A stretch of 64,000 nt of DNA from Hypomyces perniciosus (Eukaryota; Ascomycota; Sordariomycetes; Hypocreales; Hypocreaceae), in the NCBI GenBank assembly GCA_008477525.1, contig SPDT01000007.1, positions 2,418,001-2,482,000 on the forward strand. The letters are read 5' to 3'. The translations under genes were made by a program, and so were the position numbers. The notes under the pieces were generated by a model. That model ran no database searches. It had not been told where the DNA came from and saw only the letters and a list, made by a program, of their open reading frames with translations. Shown piece by piece: positions 34,225-48,078 of this stretch. How positions within the stretch are numbered: the stretch's first letter is position 1; the number at the start of each line of letters is the position of its first letter.

Positions 34225-35085
34225 GGTTGCAGATGTATTTTGGCAACAATCGATTTCTCTCTGCAATATTGGGGAGATGAAAGCAAGAAAGATGGCAGAG
34301 TCGAGTGGCAGACAAGAGTGTGGATTTCACGAGGTGCGACGCGCAGTCAAAAGTGAATGACGCGCCTTTTCGCGCCATCTGATCCAGGGATCTTAAGTGG
34401 TTCCCGCTTTTCCTCAGGCAGCGCGTCAGCTGCCATTAGATAGTATTAGTACTAATTCAAATTTATCAATCACATAGCACTCAATGTATGGACCAGCAGA
34501 CGACATATGGCAAATAAAGTATATTTAGAAGCAGATACTCCATCTCATAGGCATTCCAATGATAGTCACATTTACGCTCGAAATGTCTCGATGGTCACCA
34601 TCCCGCGCCGAGGCAATTCACCCCCAACTGCCAACAAGCAGAAGATAGCAGAAGATAGCAGGGTGGCACTCAGGTCGGGGAGAGCAAATGCTCAAATCAC
34701 AAAAAGTGTTTCCCTTCCCCTTCCCGCCCCGTTGTTGATGCCATCGAGTATGATGTTGATATACCGCTCGGAATACAGAGCAGTCAAGGATGAATCTCGC
34801 CTTGCGCTCCACCTTGCCGTGCGGAAAGGTGCTTCTCTAATCAGAAGCTCAGTCAATAGATGGTGGTTTCACGAATGCACAAAACACATCAAGATAGGCA
34901 AGCCAGGCCTCACGTCGAGTCCGAAATTCACCCATGGGAGGGGCACTTGACGTGCTTCTGGCCCCTGAACTTCATATTAATTCGGGGTATCGTACACCGT
35001 GCCATCCCGGCACGTCCTAACGCCATCATACATCGATCGATATTGCCGGTAGATCCTGTTTTCGTCAGCTACCCAAAGAGCCTTC
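34225..35085. other. FEN1 promoter and 3' flank of the next gene
   Basis: It contains G1/S-type promoter motifs (34359-34376). Otherwise short frames without recognisable content. Confidence 0.5.
34359..34376 (-). promoter_or_regulatory. MBF/E2F-like site upstream of FEN1
   Basis: GACGCGCC is followed directly by TTTTCGCGCC, about 135-150 bp upstream of the FEN1 ATG. These resemble the MluI-box (ACGCG) and E2F-like (TTTSGCGC) motifs that drive G1/S transcription of replication genes in fungi, a regulation known for FEN1/RAD27 homologues. Binding is inferred. Confidence 0.45.
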
Positions 35086-37296
35086 TCAGTCTTCTTCAAA
35101 GAACACCTTCTTCCTTCCGCTTCCTCGATTATCCTCCAAACTTGTCAAGGCTTGATCAATCTCCAGAATATCGAGCATTTCAGCCTCCACGTCTCGATTT
35201 GTCAAGTCTGCACTGGCATCTGCTGCCGCACTCAATGTATTGGCAAAGTCGAATCCAACACGTTGCCGAGGTTGCAACAGTAGCGTGTCATCTGTTGCAT
35301 CCGCAGCTCCAGTGTCATTCTGGTCATTTGATGACTTCAACCTCAGTGTTCCCGGTTTAACCGTGCTTAGGTTGAAGGACAAACTGGTTGACCGATCCTG
35401 CTTCCCGTGGACAATGATTGCTTCCGACTTCTCCCCTCTGGAGAAAAGTCGTTTGCGGCGGCTAGTGACCACGTCACCAATCTTCCTTCCAGGGCCATCC
35501 TCTCCCTCCCGCACGATGACAATTCTCGACTCTCCTCGAATTAGAACATCAACCGGGAGACCACCATCATCAGAGGCGTTCTCGCCGTTTCTTGATGGAG
35601 CTGTAATGAGGCCGACACCACAACATCGCTCCCCCAGAAGTCCAGTAGACAGGTCAAGAAGCTTCAGCATTCTGGTGGGCTGCGCTCCACTGAACAAGTT
35701 GACACCGCCACCAGCCCCCCTTCGAAGCTGCGAGTCCCAAAATCTCACAACCCCCGGAATGACACAGACGTGCTCCAACCCTCCTACCCAAAGGACAACA
35801 CTCTCATCCTGGAGTGCCTTTCCAGCAGAAGGTAGTGCCAGAACCTTGACACCGCCATGAACAGTAGCCAGACGATCAAAGGTAGTAAGAGAGCTGAGGG
35901 ATGCAGTGGCCTGTTTGCGGGTATGTGGTGTCATGGGTGCGAATTCACCAGCGTGGTTTTCTTTCTGATGTGTGGCAACACTTCGTAACGAACTTGTCCC
36001 TTCAACATACCCGGAGATGCTAAAAGCCATCAATGCAGCTCCCTGAACTCCGGACTTTAGTTTATTCGAAATTGCAGCCCCTGACTGAAGAGGGCCAGCA
36101 CCATCCACATCCCAGATTCCCCACATACCATCTGCCAGAAGTGCGAAGACGGCACGGCCATGAGCTATCCATGCAGCATCAAGAATTGGTTTTCTCGAAG
36201 CCGATGGTCTAGCAAATGGCTGATATAGTGAAAGTAGCCAGGATCCTTGTGCGGGAAAGGTGCCGGTAGCATCCGATTCAGGTGGCAACGAAGGTAGAGA
36301 AAAGTCATATATCCTGACAGCGTGTGGCGATGAGACGGCGAGGAGTTGCGTAGTGTGGGTTGGGTTGAATGAAATGTTTGTAAGGGGAGCCGGTAAGTAC
36401 TCTGTTTGAAATGGTTCGACAAGCCCACCAGAAGCCGCCTTGGGATCCAATGAAACATCCCAGAGACGCAAAACGCCAGAGGCTTGTCGAGAGTAAGCAG
36501 CTACCACAGCCATCGCTGGCCTGCCCTGCTCAGAAAGCTTTGGAAGAACCAAGCTTATGGCCAAGCCCTCGCTGTGTTTCATCTGTCCACCCAGAAGAAA
36601 TAGTGACTCGCCCCAGGACCCAGAACCAGCCTTTCCAGTCAACAGATCGGCTCTCAACTCGGGTCTCGCCTTGCTTTCCGGTGATGGTGGCGTCAATGGT
36701 AGAGTAATCAGATAGACGTCATTTGTGACGCATGATACCGCAAAGACCATCTTTTCAGACAGTATTGCCGCACCACCAGATCCTGCCTCACTGGCTGGGC
36801 TGGGTGCCAATGGCATCACCGCCACATTTAACACCGCCGTTCCAAGAGTCAGGTCCAGCGTCTGGATAATTTCGGGAAAGGGGTTTTTTTCGGCAACATC
36901 CTCGAACTCAGGCTTGTCGACGTACTTTGGAGCTGCTTGTGTCTTTGCGGGAGGTTCGTCATCGTCCGAATCGATGATCATGATGGCGTCTTCAGTACTC
37001 CCGTTGCGCTTGTCCTTTGGCGGTGATGGCGGCTGCTCTTTCGGAGTCTTGAACCGACAGCCGCCTCGCCATACCAGAGTGACGCCATTATCATGCCCGT
37101 AGATTAGGATAGTAGCACCTTGGGGGGATTGGACGGGGTAGGTCTGAACATCGTGTACCCGGCGTGAGAGGTTATACCTGGAGCATCCGTGTTAACTCGA
37201 CTCTATGTATAAAGCCAGCTGATCGGATTCGTAAACTCACGTAAATTGGGTATTCTGTGCTGTCCGACGTATTCTCGGCGTGGTTGTCGATACCAT
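35086..37296 (-). CDS. large WD-like protein, possibly Nup37
   Basis: Exons are 37296-37241 and 37177-35086, summing to 716 codons (715 aa); the single intron is 63 nt. It begins MVSTTTPRIRRTAQNTQFTYNLSRRVHDVQTYPVQSPQGATILIYGHDNGVTLVWRGG, which reads like the first blades of a beta-propeller. Later segments (LAVSSPHAVRIYDF, ILDAAWIAHGRAVFALLADGMWGIWDVDG, LWVGGLEHVCVIPGVVRFWDSQL) look like weak WD40-type strands. An acidic DSDDDEPP stretch lies near residue 88, and the C-terminus is acidic. Filamentous-fungal Nup37, a Y-complex nucleoporin, is a propeller protein of roughly this size; that is my best guess, and another WD-repeat protein is possible. The coding frame itself is secure. Confidence 0.8.
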
Positions 37297-37637
37297 ACTG
37301 AGGGAAAGAAAGGTGCTGGGCACCCTGGTGATAAAAAAAGAAGAGGTTTTACGGAGCTCGAGTAATTCACGCCTTTGGACCTTGGATCACGATCTGTACT
37401 CCGTCAGGGGGTATTGGGAAAAGGCGGTTCGCCCAATGTGGTTCGGCACTCAGGATTGATACGTCAGCTCGTTTGGGAACTTTTCTTGACGCGACACGCC
37501 CGCAGGAGGATATCGAAGCTCCCCCAAAAAAAGACCAATCACGTGACTTTTCGGCATCCTGTCCGACTGCCCTCACGACCTACCCTGAACCTGTCGATAA
37601 GTTTGATATGTCATATTAAATAACAGCAATGTTTTCA
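37297..37637. other. promoter of the Nup37-like gene
   Basis: It holds a CCAAT box (37535-37539) overlapping TCACGTGA (37539-37546). No gene. Confidence 0.5.
37535..37546. promoter_or_regulatory. overlapping CCAAT and TCACGTGA
   Basis: CCAATCACGTGA lies about 240 bp upstream of the ATG at 37296. CCAAT is the HAP-complex core and CACGTG a bHLH core; the two share one base. Function is inferred. Confidence 0.4.
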
Positions 37638-38348
37638 TCATGGATTGATTTGGAATTTGTAATAGAACCCCCTGATAATTTTCCCAGCGTTATGCCAATC
37701 TCTCCACTCCTCATACATCGAGCCATTAACCCAGAACTGGCCCGGAGAAATCTGGAATTCCACTTGGCCCCAGATATTCCAGTGTGACCTCCTGCAAATC
37801 GTCTGATTGATAGTCGCCCTCCCATAGATCCTCGGCCAGCCCTCCAACTTCACCCAACCGGCCATGCCCAATCCACAAACGTCGTTTATCGCCCTCTCGC
37901 CCATGGCATACTCGAAGTATCTGCATGGGTTTCCCGCGCCGAACTTGGAGCAGACATAGACTACTGTCTCGCCGACTATGGAGACGAACATGGAGGTTTT
38001 CTTGGTGAAGATCTTCTGCTTGCAGAACCATGCCATGTGTTCCAGGGCCTTTTGATATTCTGTCTCGTTAGGCATCTTTGTCCCTTCGCACCCACTCTTC
38101 CACACCTTCATCAGGGGAACGTCAAATCCCTTCCCATCCTTCGTGGGGGGGTAGCGACTCTCAAGCTCTTTCAATGGGGCTTTGCCCATGGTCTCGTCGC
38201 CGTCCTCCAGCTCGTTGTCATGCGAATAGGAGGCATCATGTAAAATGTCTTCGGAATCAAAGTCGTCATATTCGTACCGTGGCTCGTGTAAGGCTGCATT
38301 GGAGATAGCGAGGAGCCAAATAACCAAGATTGAGAGCAACAACTTCAT
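37638..38348 (-). CDS. secreted six-cysteine protein, candidate effector
   Basis: Intronless, 236 aa. It begins with a clear signal peptide (MKLLLSILVIWLLAISNAAL, cleavage near residue 19). An acidic Asp/Glu-rich segment follows (about 25-53) and may be a propeptide. The mature domain contains six cysteines (SGC, WFC, YVC, NPC, DVC, TIC), an even number consistent with three disulfides, and is rich in Trp, Tyr and Phe near the C-terminus. There is no GPI signal or membrane helix, so secretion is expected. I do not recognise the family and assign no activity; a host-interaction effector is one possibility. Confidence 0.8.
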   Translation of the reverse strand: MKLLLSILVIWLLAISNAALHEPRYEYDDFDSEDILHDASYSHDNELEDGDETMGKAPLKELESRYPPTKDGKGFDVPLMKVWKSGCEGTKMPNETEYQKALEHMAWFCKQKIFTKKTSMFVSIVGETVVYVCSKFGAGNPCRYFEYAMGERAINDVCGLGMAGWVKLEGWPRIYGRATINQTICRRSHWNIWGQVEFQISPGQFWVNGSMYEEWRDWHNAGKIIRGFYYKFQINP

Positions 38349-39737
38349 GCTAACTGAGCGGCTCTTATGTAGTTGTACAAATAGCCCCAGATCATGACCA
38401 ACTTGTATAGCGTTGACACGAACAACAGTGACGAAGAAAATAATTCCAGGACATGGGAATCACAAAGCATTTTTTAAAATCCTAGTTAGAATCCATGTCC
38501 TCCACGAAAAAGAATTTACAAGTGCATATTAATAGTATCGGACCTCACATTTGCCATGCTTAAGCACAAGGCACAACTAGTATCAACAAGGTTTTTCTTT
38601 TCGTATGTGGCGTGGAAGTATGGCGAAAATAACACTCCAAACGAGGAGGTAATGTGTACAAAAATATCCGAATAAAGAATGCGTCGTGAAAGGAGATGCC
38701 GGAATAAAGCATGATGAGTGGGCTGTCTCCCAGACTTGAGTTAGATATCACGCCATGCATGAGATAGTGAAGAGAACAGAGGAGATGAAGCAACTCAAGA
38801 TTACAACCAATAATCGCGTAAAAACCATGAATTCAAGGGTACCCTAAAGGTCCTTGGTAGTGAGGTATCTCTTACAAAAAAAAATAGATATGTGATCAAG
38901 GATCGAGCAACACCAGCTACTCGGTACAGGGCTGAGATGCGGATCACGCTGCCAAGCATGCCGTCTCCTCGCTCCCCAAAACCAGCGTCAGTATAAGACC
39001 TGGTTTACACGCTGCAACAGGCACTGTCCACAATCCCCGATTGCTCTGTTTCGACATGACGGTGCTTGGCTACTATGCACAATCCCTACATACAATCCCA
39101 CCCAAGTTCCATCACCCACGTCCGAAAAGAAATAGGAAGTAAAGAACACAGTTAGCAACCACATTTTATCTTGTCTCAGCTTCTCCATGTACCCGCCCCG
39201 GTCTTATCCCTTTCATACACCCAGACAGTCGACATACTCATGGTCGACAGTTTGGTCCAGGCCTGTTCCCACACGCCAATAATACGATTGTATGGATGCG
39301 AGATCCTCGGAGGTGGGAGTTGCAAGAAGCACAACAGACGAACTGCGCAAGTCTGCGATATCCCGAGGACCCCTTGCTCATCTCCTTGTCTGTGAGAAAT
39401 TCGAAGGTCAGAGGTATATATCGCCACATTTCCTCGCGCTCTAATCGCCAGAATTAAATTGTATGTTTCAATTGGACACGAAAGGAGTGGACGGCGTAGG
39501 GTAGCCGAAGTGCGATGTTGAAGATTGCCAAACTCATTCATTCCCCTCCGTGACAAAAAATCTATCCCTACGCCCAGAAGAAAGTTCAAAAAAAACGCCA
39601 CAGGGCCGTCAGCCAGTGGCCAACCAAATGGACATGAGCTGCCATCCCGATAACGCCGCAAATGCCCGTGATGGAAGGAGATATTTTCAGTTGGAATAAA
39701 GGCAGATTCGCTCGTCGTTACTTGGGTGGTTTTTGGC
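38349..39737. other. 1.4-kb intergenic stretch
   Basis: Upstream of the secreted-protein gene and downstream of the WSC gene. No dispersed palindrome or other motif was noticed. A 161-codon frame at 39176-39661 has no recognisable content. Confidence 0.5.
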
Positions 39738-40679
39738 TCATGCGTTGGTGACCTGGTGGTAAATGTTAGCGGCTATGTGTGACTCATGATCATGTTGAGG
39801 GAGAATATTTCAACATACCCTGAGAATCCGACGAGAATAATCTTCGTTATCCGCAATACTACCATCGCTCATTCTGCGATGAGCCAAAACAGGATCGAGA
39901 CGAGAATCAGTCATCGAAATGCTACCGCTAGTAGAGGGAGGCTTGGAGCCATTGATAAATGCGTTGACAGCAGCGTTTCTGCGATGTTCCTCTTCAATCT
40001 CGGCATTCCGTTTCCGCCTGATGAAGAAGAAGCCCACACCGATAATACCGGCAACAAGGACAACTCCAGCGACGGTTCCGGCAGCGATACCAGCAACGTT
40101 AGGGTTATTGGCCTTGGGTGGCTCGGCCGTTATTGATGGCTCAACGGTTTGAGTGGTATCTGGCGCGTGATCGCTGGGTGTCGGTGTTGGTGTCGGTGTC
40201 GGAGAATCTGATGTGGTTGGGACCTGGTAAAAGGGTGGATTGACGTTGATACCCGTGTTCCAAACGGAGAAGAATCCAGGCTGACCGAGAGCGCCGCAAG
40301 CTTCGTTACCGTACCCAGGACACGGATAGTTGCAGCTATCATCCGATCCGAGACTCGCTGAAGGTGGGTAGGCGAAACCACAATAGCACTTGTCCGCCTG
40401 CAATGCTGAGACCCAAAATTTTTCCTCTGTGCAGCGGTTGTTGCATAAACCAGAAGACACGTGCTCGACGGACTTGGCTGGTTCAGTCAGGTTTCCCTTG
40501 GAGCCGAAGCAGCCTTGAGATTTATATTGGTTCGGTACGGGGACAGCCGACGGCACTTGCAGCTTGTTGGCGCGGACGATGTGGCTGGCGGCGTGAGATC
40601 CGATGTGCAAGGCGGCGACAGTAGAGTAGATATTGGAGGCAGCCACCAAGGCGCCTGACATCAAAGTTGTTGATTTCAT
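39738..40679 (-). CDS. WSC-domain cell-wall stress sensor
   Basis: Single-pass plasma-membrane mechanosensor of the cell-wall-integrity type. Exons are 40679-39819 and 39752-39738, giving 292 codons (291 aa); the last exon codes only VTNA and the stop. In order: a signal peptide (1 to about 23); a WSC domain with the cysteine pattern starting at YKSQGCFG and including CNNRC, KCYCG, CNYPCPG and ACG (about 52-140); a Ser/Thr/Pro-rich stalk with a TPTPTPTP run; a transmembrane helix (AGIAAGTVAGVVLVAGIIGVGFFFI, about 192-216); and a basic cytosolic start RRKRNAEIEEEHRR with the tail DNEDYSRRILRVTNA. In yeast Wsc proteins the tail engages Rom2 upstream of Rho1; that link is family knowledge. Confidence 0.92.
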
Positions 40680-43600
40680 ATTGATTTAGTTGTGGATCGA
40701 GCGAGTGGACGAAGGAAGAAAAAAGATGTCGTCGACGGTGTAGTCGAAAGGCCTCGCACAGCGAGCGGAGACCACGTCTTGAGCGTCTGGACGAAACAGT
40801 GAAAGGCTCCGCCGGGGAGATTCACAGATAAGAAATAAGACGAAGCCGAAGAAAAGACTCGACAGGACAGTCAGGCGGTGATTAATCCTGCCTCGCCTTT
40901 GTTGGCTGGTGGAAACGGTGCTCTAAGGGGTCGTCGGTCAATGGCCAACTTCGTGGGGTTTTCGTGAGACTCGAGACGTTGTCGGCGAGCGGCAGCGACG
41001 TGACCCGTGGGTGCAAAACGAGTGGTTCGACAGACGCTGTTGGATGATGCGAGAACTGAGGTGTTCAGAATGCGAGAGTGAAGGAGGACTGCATCTGACC
41101 GAACAGAGAGTCTTTGGGACCCGATGGGCTTTGCGTATGCTGTGGGGGGTGGGTGTCGTCGGAAAGAAGGAGGGACTGGAACGAGCGTCTTGACGGCGTG
41201 ACTTGTTTTGTTGAAGGGGAGGGAGGAGGAGGAGAGGCGAGAAAGAGAACGGGGGGGGGCTCAGGGACCTCAGGGACACAGGTACGTACTACTCTCCGTA
41301 CTGCTGCGCACAATGAGTGGCACGGAGATGGGGGGATAAGGAAGTGCCTGGATAAGGCCGGGTACCTCGCACTGGTGTGGTAAAGGGGAAATTACACGGT
41401 GCGCTGCTGGCCCGCCCGACACTGGCGCCTTGTGTGGTGCCCACCCCACTCGCTGCCTGCAATGAGGTTTAGTGCTTTAGCCGCCAACCCTCTGTGCATG
41501 CTGCTGCTGCTGATGCGGACACTGGGAACTGCCTGGCACTGACTGGCTGGGCTTCCCGTTCCTGCGCCTGGCGCCAGCAAGCCTCCCCTCCCCTTGCAAC
41601 GCTTGTGCTTCAGCCACCCTTGTCCCTGGCAGCTCCTGATGGGCCACCGCACGCTAATCCAGCCAATCTTGGCCGCTATGCTGGAACGCAAGCTGCCTAT
41701 TGGGCTCGGAGCCCGTCGTCTATTCCGGGAACGGACTAGTGTCACCAAGACTAGTGGTGCCCAAGAAAAAAAATCCAGGAACAGCACTGATACGAGAAGT
41801 ACAAATGGCTGGGCTGGCAGGTAGCCGGTACGAGGGCATGATCTCTAGAGCGATAATGGAACGGCAGGCCCACCGGCCAAATATCTAACAACGTTCCTGA
41901 ATCTGGAAGAGGACCAGTGTTACGTGTACATCTAGCGCTTTGTTGTACCAACCAACAACAATATGCGCGTTTCGGCCCCGTTCACGTCTCCACCTCAATC
42001 AAAACGCTTTTTTCCACACAAATTGCGAACAATGCCACACTCATACTCCGTACTGCCTTATTAATGCCCGATGCACAATTTCTTTGTCGGAACAGACGGC
42101 GATTACGAGAGCGCCTTACAAATGACCTCTTCCCAGTTCTGTTGAGTGCTAGAGAAAGAGGAGATGAATGAGGATGTGATAATACTGTAGCGAAAGTGGC
42201 TGCTATATTTCTGTCTCGTGTTGTTTGCTGCTGTCGAAGTATTACTCGTATGTACTTCGTACTCGGTTGTTGGTGCGTTTGTTGTTTGAAAAGGCGTCGT
42301 GTTGCATCTAACGCAACAAAGCAATCACCGGCCGAGCTCTTCCCGCTTGCTCCGGCCTTTCAATATCGTACGTAATACGAGCAGCAGAAGACATGGGGAT
42401 GGATAAATTTATGAGTCTATCTTATGCAACGACGTAGTTCCTAGATAATACCAGATAGTTCCAAGCAGCGCGATCTCAGACATCCGAGACATAACATTGA
42501 TTGGCACTAAATATAAAAGATGACATTCTTATTACTACTCTGGCTAGTTATTGCATCCGCCATCGCATCTACAAATCTGGGTTCTTCACCAAACTACTCA
42601 GTACATATGCCAAACACGTGTTTCTCCTTGCCACCATTCTAACAGTTTGCTGTTCCAAACTTATGCCTATTCTTGGTAAGGTCTGGCACACCCACCAAAG
42701 GAAAACTTGTTGGGACCAACGGAGTGTGCTGCATCTACTCCGTACGAAGTACTCCGTACGCTATTATGCATCAGCCTTGAAAGCAATAAAAAAGGCACGG
42801 CATCCCAGTCGCAGATAGTCATTTACACGTGGGAAGAATGGCTGTGAGGCTGAGAACACGCCGTTACGGTTGTTCTCGTAAAGCATCGCGACCATTAATT
42901 GATGCTTATGTCTTTTTTTAGACGACACTCTGAAGTGGTACTAGGAGCATTACGTGGCACAATCGGCCTTTGCCCGCCAATTTTTCCCGCGAATAAGCCA
43001 AACCCTTGCATAAAACCCCTTTCCAACCTCTTCTGGATCTTGTTGCATGAAGGAGGCTCAACTACTCGTATGTACTCGTATATCTCCATATGCCGTGCCG
43101 GATCATCAATCATTCGCATTGACCAGCACCAGCCTCGCGTCTCATGAACTCCTTTCTGGAAGAAGGAACTCATGCAACGTACAGAGTACTAAAAAAATAA
43201 CTCAACCCCCTTCGTTCCGTTACCACTACATCAAACTAAGACCATACACGGTCGTTTCCTCGTACATCAACATTCTTCTCGCCATCTTTACCGAACCCAA
43301 GGTACTCCGTACAAAAGTACGATTCTTACCCCCTTTACGGCATTCACGCGTGAAGCGGTGAGGCAAAACATTCACGTCGTAAGCTTGAGTTCGCGAGTCG
43401 CGATTCAAGCCCAGCCACAGAAAACCTGCGGCGCGGGCCGCCTCAGTGTGGAAACCTCGATGAACTGAGTCAGTCTGAGAAGCGGTGGCTCTTGGAACTA
43501 CTCCGTACTTGTAGTGACAAAAAACTTGTTACTTCGTACTCGATGAAACATTGAGCAACTGAATGGCATCCATTGGATAGATTTCGGTGGAATCTTTCCA

Positions 43601-45877
43601 GTAACGTCAATGTCAGAAATTCGATAGTATTTATGGATAGACGATGTTACACTGCTTTTGCTTCCTATGTTTCCCATGCCGAATATCGTCTGACGCTGCT
43701 TGAGAGTGGCCAGTATTCCCCGTGGTAAGAGTGGACTACTTGTGAGGCTCTCGCGTTGTCTGGTATTCAAATTCAGGGGTGTTATTACGTCTCCCTTGAC
43801 TTTATCTTTGCCATTCTATCCATAGGAATCGACAGGCAAAGATTGATGCTATAATTAGAGGGGACCGAAGCGAGAAGTGAAATTGACGGCCGGGATTATT
43901 TCCGTGCGATACGAAGTACTGTTATAACATCTGAAACAGTTGACAGGGCATTTGTTCTTTTACTATGACCTGAACCAGCGTGACAATCACAAGTCAAAAG
44001 CATGTGACTTTTGATCGATCCGATAATAAATAATAAGCAATCTCCATACCAGATAACTATTCGTTACATACCCATCGTGAGTGCTTCAGTGTAAAATCTT
44101 CGTCTGCAGATGTGTTCTAATGTGCGTCCATGTCAGACTTGCACGACCGACCCATGGATCATATAACATTCTCCCTTTGTTGGCTGAGATTATCGCTGGT
44201 ATCATCTCCATTACCACTGTGTGCTTCATTTGCCTGAAGCTCTTGGATCACTCATCATCATCAACCGGCACAATCTCCGGCGTCTTCACACCTGTCATTC
44301 CCCATTCCTCTCGAGGTCTGTTCTTTGATTCGCGAGTCAGCGCCTTGAGGGATTATGGAATCTGTGTTCAGATACTTTTGAGATACTTCGTACTCCATAC
44401 GGCATTTGCATATGATTCAAGTTTTAAATCCCCACATTGAAACTATTCGCTATTGCTCATGTAGATGAACTGCCTTGTGCTATCGCGACATCCGGCTCAT
44501 ACGAGGTACAACTGTGTTTCAATACCTGCGCATTTAATATGGAGTGTTTCAAAAAGAGTACTCCGTGTTACCACACACAATCTTGCTTCCTTGCCGCTTT
44601 TTTTTTTGGATGATCTTGAGTCATAGTGTACGAAGTAGCGTGCACACATTCTTACTCATACACTCCGTACCTCGTCATTCATGGTTGAGTTGGTTGATGA
44701 GTGCAAGTCAAGAGGTATGGTTCGGCCTACAACGTGCATGCATCGTATGAATCAAGCTATGTGCAATTCTCCTTGATGCAACTTCTCTCCCGCTGCTTTG
44801 ATAATCGGTAGCCTCTCACCTCTACTGAGACCGGTGATTGTTGTGAAGAATGAGGTCGTACTCGTGCGTCGTTGACTGCTGCGCTTGCTCATCGAAGCAG
44901 TACTTTGTAGACATCATGCCTGAGGTACGAAGTATTGTTGTACAATCACAAATGTCGTTTAGAAGCACCGGTATGCTGGCTTCAGTGTATGAAGCACGCT
45001 GCGGCTTCAGGGAATGGCGGTAAGGAATAGGGCTTCTATCAGACGTTGACGACGCTCAATTCAGCGGGTGCCTCAACAAATGATTGGGTGACGTCTCCGA
45101 AGTGGGCAGCATCAACAAGTGACAATTTGCATGCAATTCCACCGCGGCCTTGGCCATACCATTCATTCATTCATTGGTTTCCGAGAACAGGCCTGATCCC
45201 TCGTCTTGATTGAAAGATCTGGGAATAAAGCGACAATGTCAACACATTGGACGATAATAGATGTTTTATGCGTTTGGTGCACATCCATTCATTCAAAGGT
45301 ACGCGGATTAGTCGCCCGGCATAACCATTCACCCGCTTGCAGCTGGGCTTTGGAGCACTGTTATTATTGACTTGAACTGTTGACGAATCATTGCATCCGA
45401 GGCTGACGTCCTATTGGTTGCCCCGGCACACCTCAGACATTTTGGGGTGAGGGGAAGCTCCGAAGCCGCCAAATGGCTGATAGCGCCGTTCCTGGCAGGG
45501 AAAGTCATGCGTCATCGGCTCGTCAGCCCAGTGCACAGCTTATGGCAGGTCACGGGCGCCATAGCACGCAAACGGCGTGAGCACGACGAGACTCTGAGTC
45601 TAGCCTGCCCCAGCTGGCAGTCGCTGTGTTGGCCGGCCACTGCACTGCACTGGCCTTCTCGCTTCCCTCCGATCCCCGTCACCTCCTCTGCCACACACTC
45701 GCCACAGCTCAGCTCAGCTCTCCCTCCTACCTCGAGCAGCTGTCGCCCTTCTTATCTCTTTATCTTCTCTCCATCTTCCATCTCCAACCAACTCTGCTCT
45801 TCATCCATTTCGCATTTGCCCATTGAAGCGCCATCATTGCCGTCTAGTTTACCGAACTATCAGAGGTGTTGCCCATC
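40680..45877. other. 5.2-kb gene-poor interval rich in palindromes
   Basis: No gene was recognised. A GC-rich patch (about 41390-41750) carries frames on both strands that look like translated GC-rich noise. About ten copies of the dispersed palindrome family lie between 42.2 and 45.0 kb. The last 500 bp are the CT-rich promoter and leader of vacuolar protease A. A lineage-specific or non-coding gene could be missed here. Confidence 0.5.
42736..42760. repeat. overlapping cluster of dispersed palindromes
   Basis: Three units overlap in 25 bp: TACTCCGTAC, GTACGAAGTAC and TACTCCGTACG. It is the densest occurrence of the family in the window. Confidence 0.9.
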
Positions 45878-47186
<1,309 letters not shown>

Positions 47187-48078
47187 TGCAATCAGTGCAC
47201 GGGCTTTGACTGACGCGCATATGTGTTGATCGTGTCTGCTTTGGGAATTGGTTATGCGGAGGATTTAGTATTATTGGGTCATGCACGGATCAAGATTGCC
47301 GAGTCGTTTATGTACAGTAATAGGCTTCAGGAATACACTCTTAGCGAATCAGTATGCCTTCAATTGCCAGTGCCTATGAATATGATTGTTTAGTACATCC
47401 CTAACAGTAGGCAAGGTAGCTCTTGATAGGCTGTATTTTTGAGGCTTGCACTTGATGGCAGCGCTTAGCTCCGAACCAGCTCCATTCTGCGAGAAAGACC
47501 ATACCTTGCTAGGCCGCATCATACGAGTACATGTTGCTGTGATACGGTACAAACGGAAGAAAAGGGGCAAAACAGTGCCACCAATATGTTCATTGGACCG
47601 ACATGAATCAATCTACATCAACGACAATGACTTTGCATTCTTATAGCAATTCTATTGTTGATGCACTCAATCAATATTAGTGGTGGTGCAGCGAAGTGAG
47701 CAGTGACCCCAGCAGACCCAGTCAAGAAAATCACGTGTAGGCAATTTTAGACTTTTCCCTTGAGAGCATTAGCGTTGGTCCTGGGCCAGGAAGTGTACTT
47801 GGCGATCCAGAACACATTCTTCCCCAGCAGGCTCAACAACGGCATTCCGCTCTGTAGCCGCCTGGAAGACGCTCCAAAATTTCCTCTCCCCCCCGAGGCC
47901 TGTTTTGGCGATTTTCAGGCGTGGCACTTGATTGCACGGCCTGTGTTGGATGCAGACTCCCTGCCCGCGCGGCCTTGATGAAAAGGTTTGGAGTCGCACC
48001 AGTCTGCCCTCCAACGACCGCGTATCGCGACGAGGCGCGGCGAGCACCACGACGACAGGCGATAGACACCGAGTGAAA
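47187..48078. other. intergenic spacer (+ strand genes in tandem)
   Basis: 3' flank of pep4 and promoter of the next gene, with TCACGTGT at 47731-47738. Nothing else was recognised. Confidence 0.5.

Noticed and set aside
41392..41824. Frames on both strands in a GC-rich patch
   Set aside because: No family resemblance; length explained by few stop codons in GC-rich DNA.
43380..43430. Possible tRNA B-box-like sequence (GATTCAAGCC)
   Set aside because: No matching acceptor stem, A box or cloverleaf could be drawn around it.
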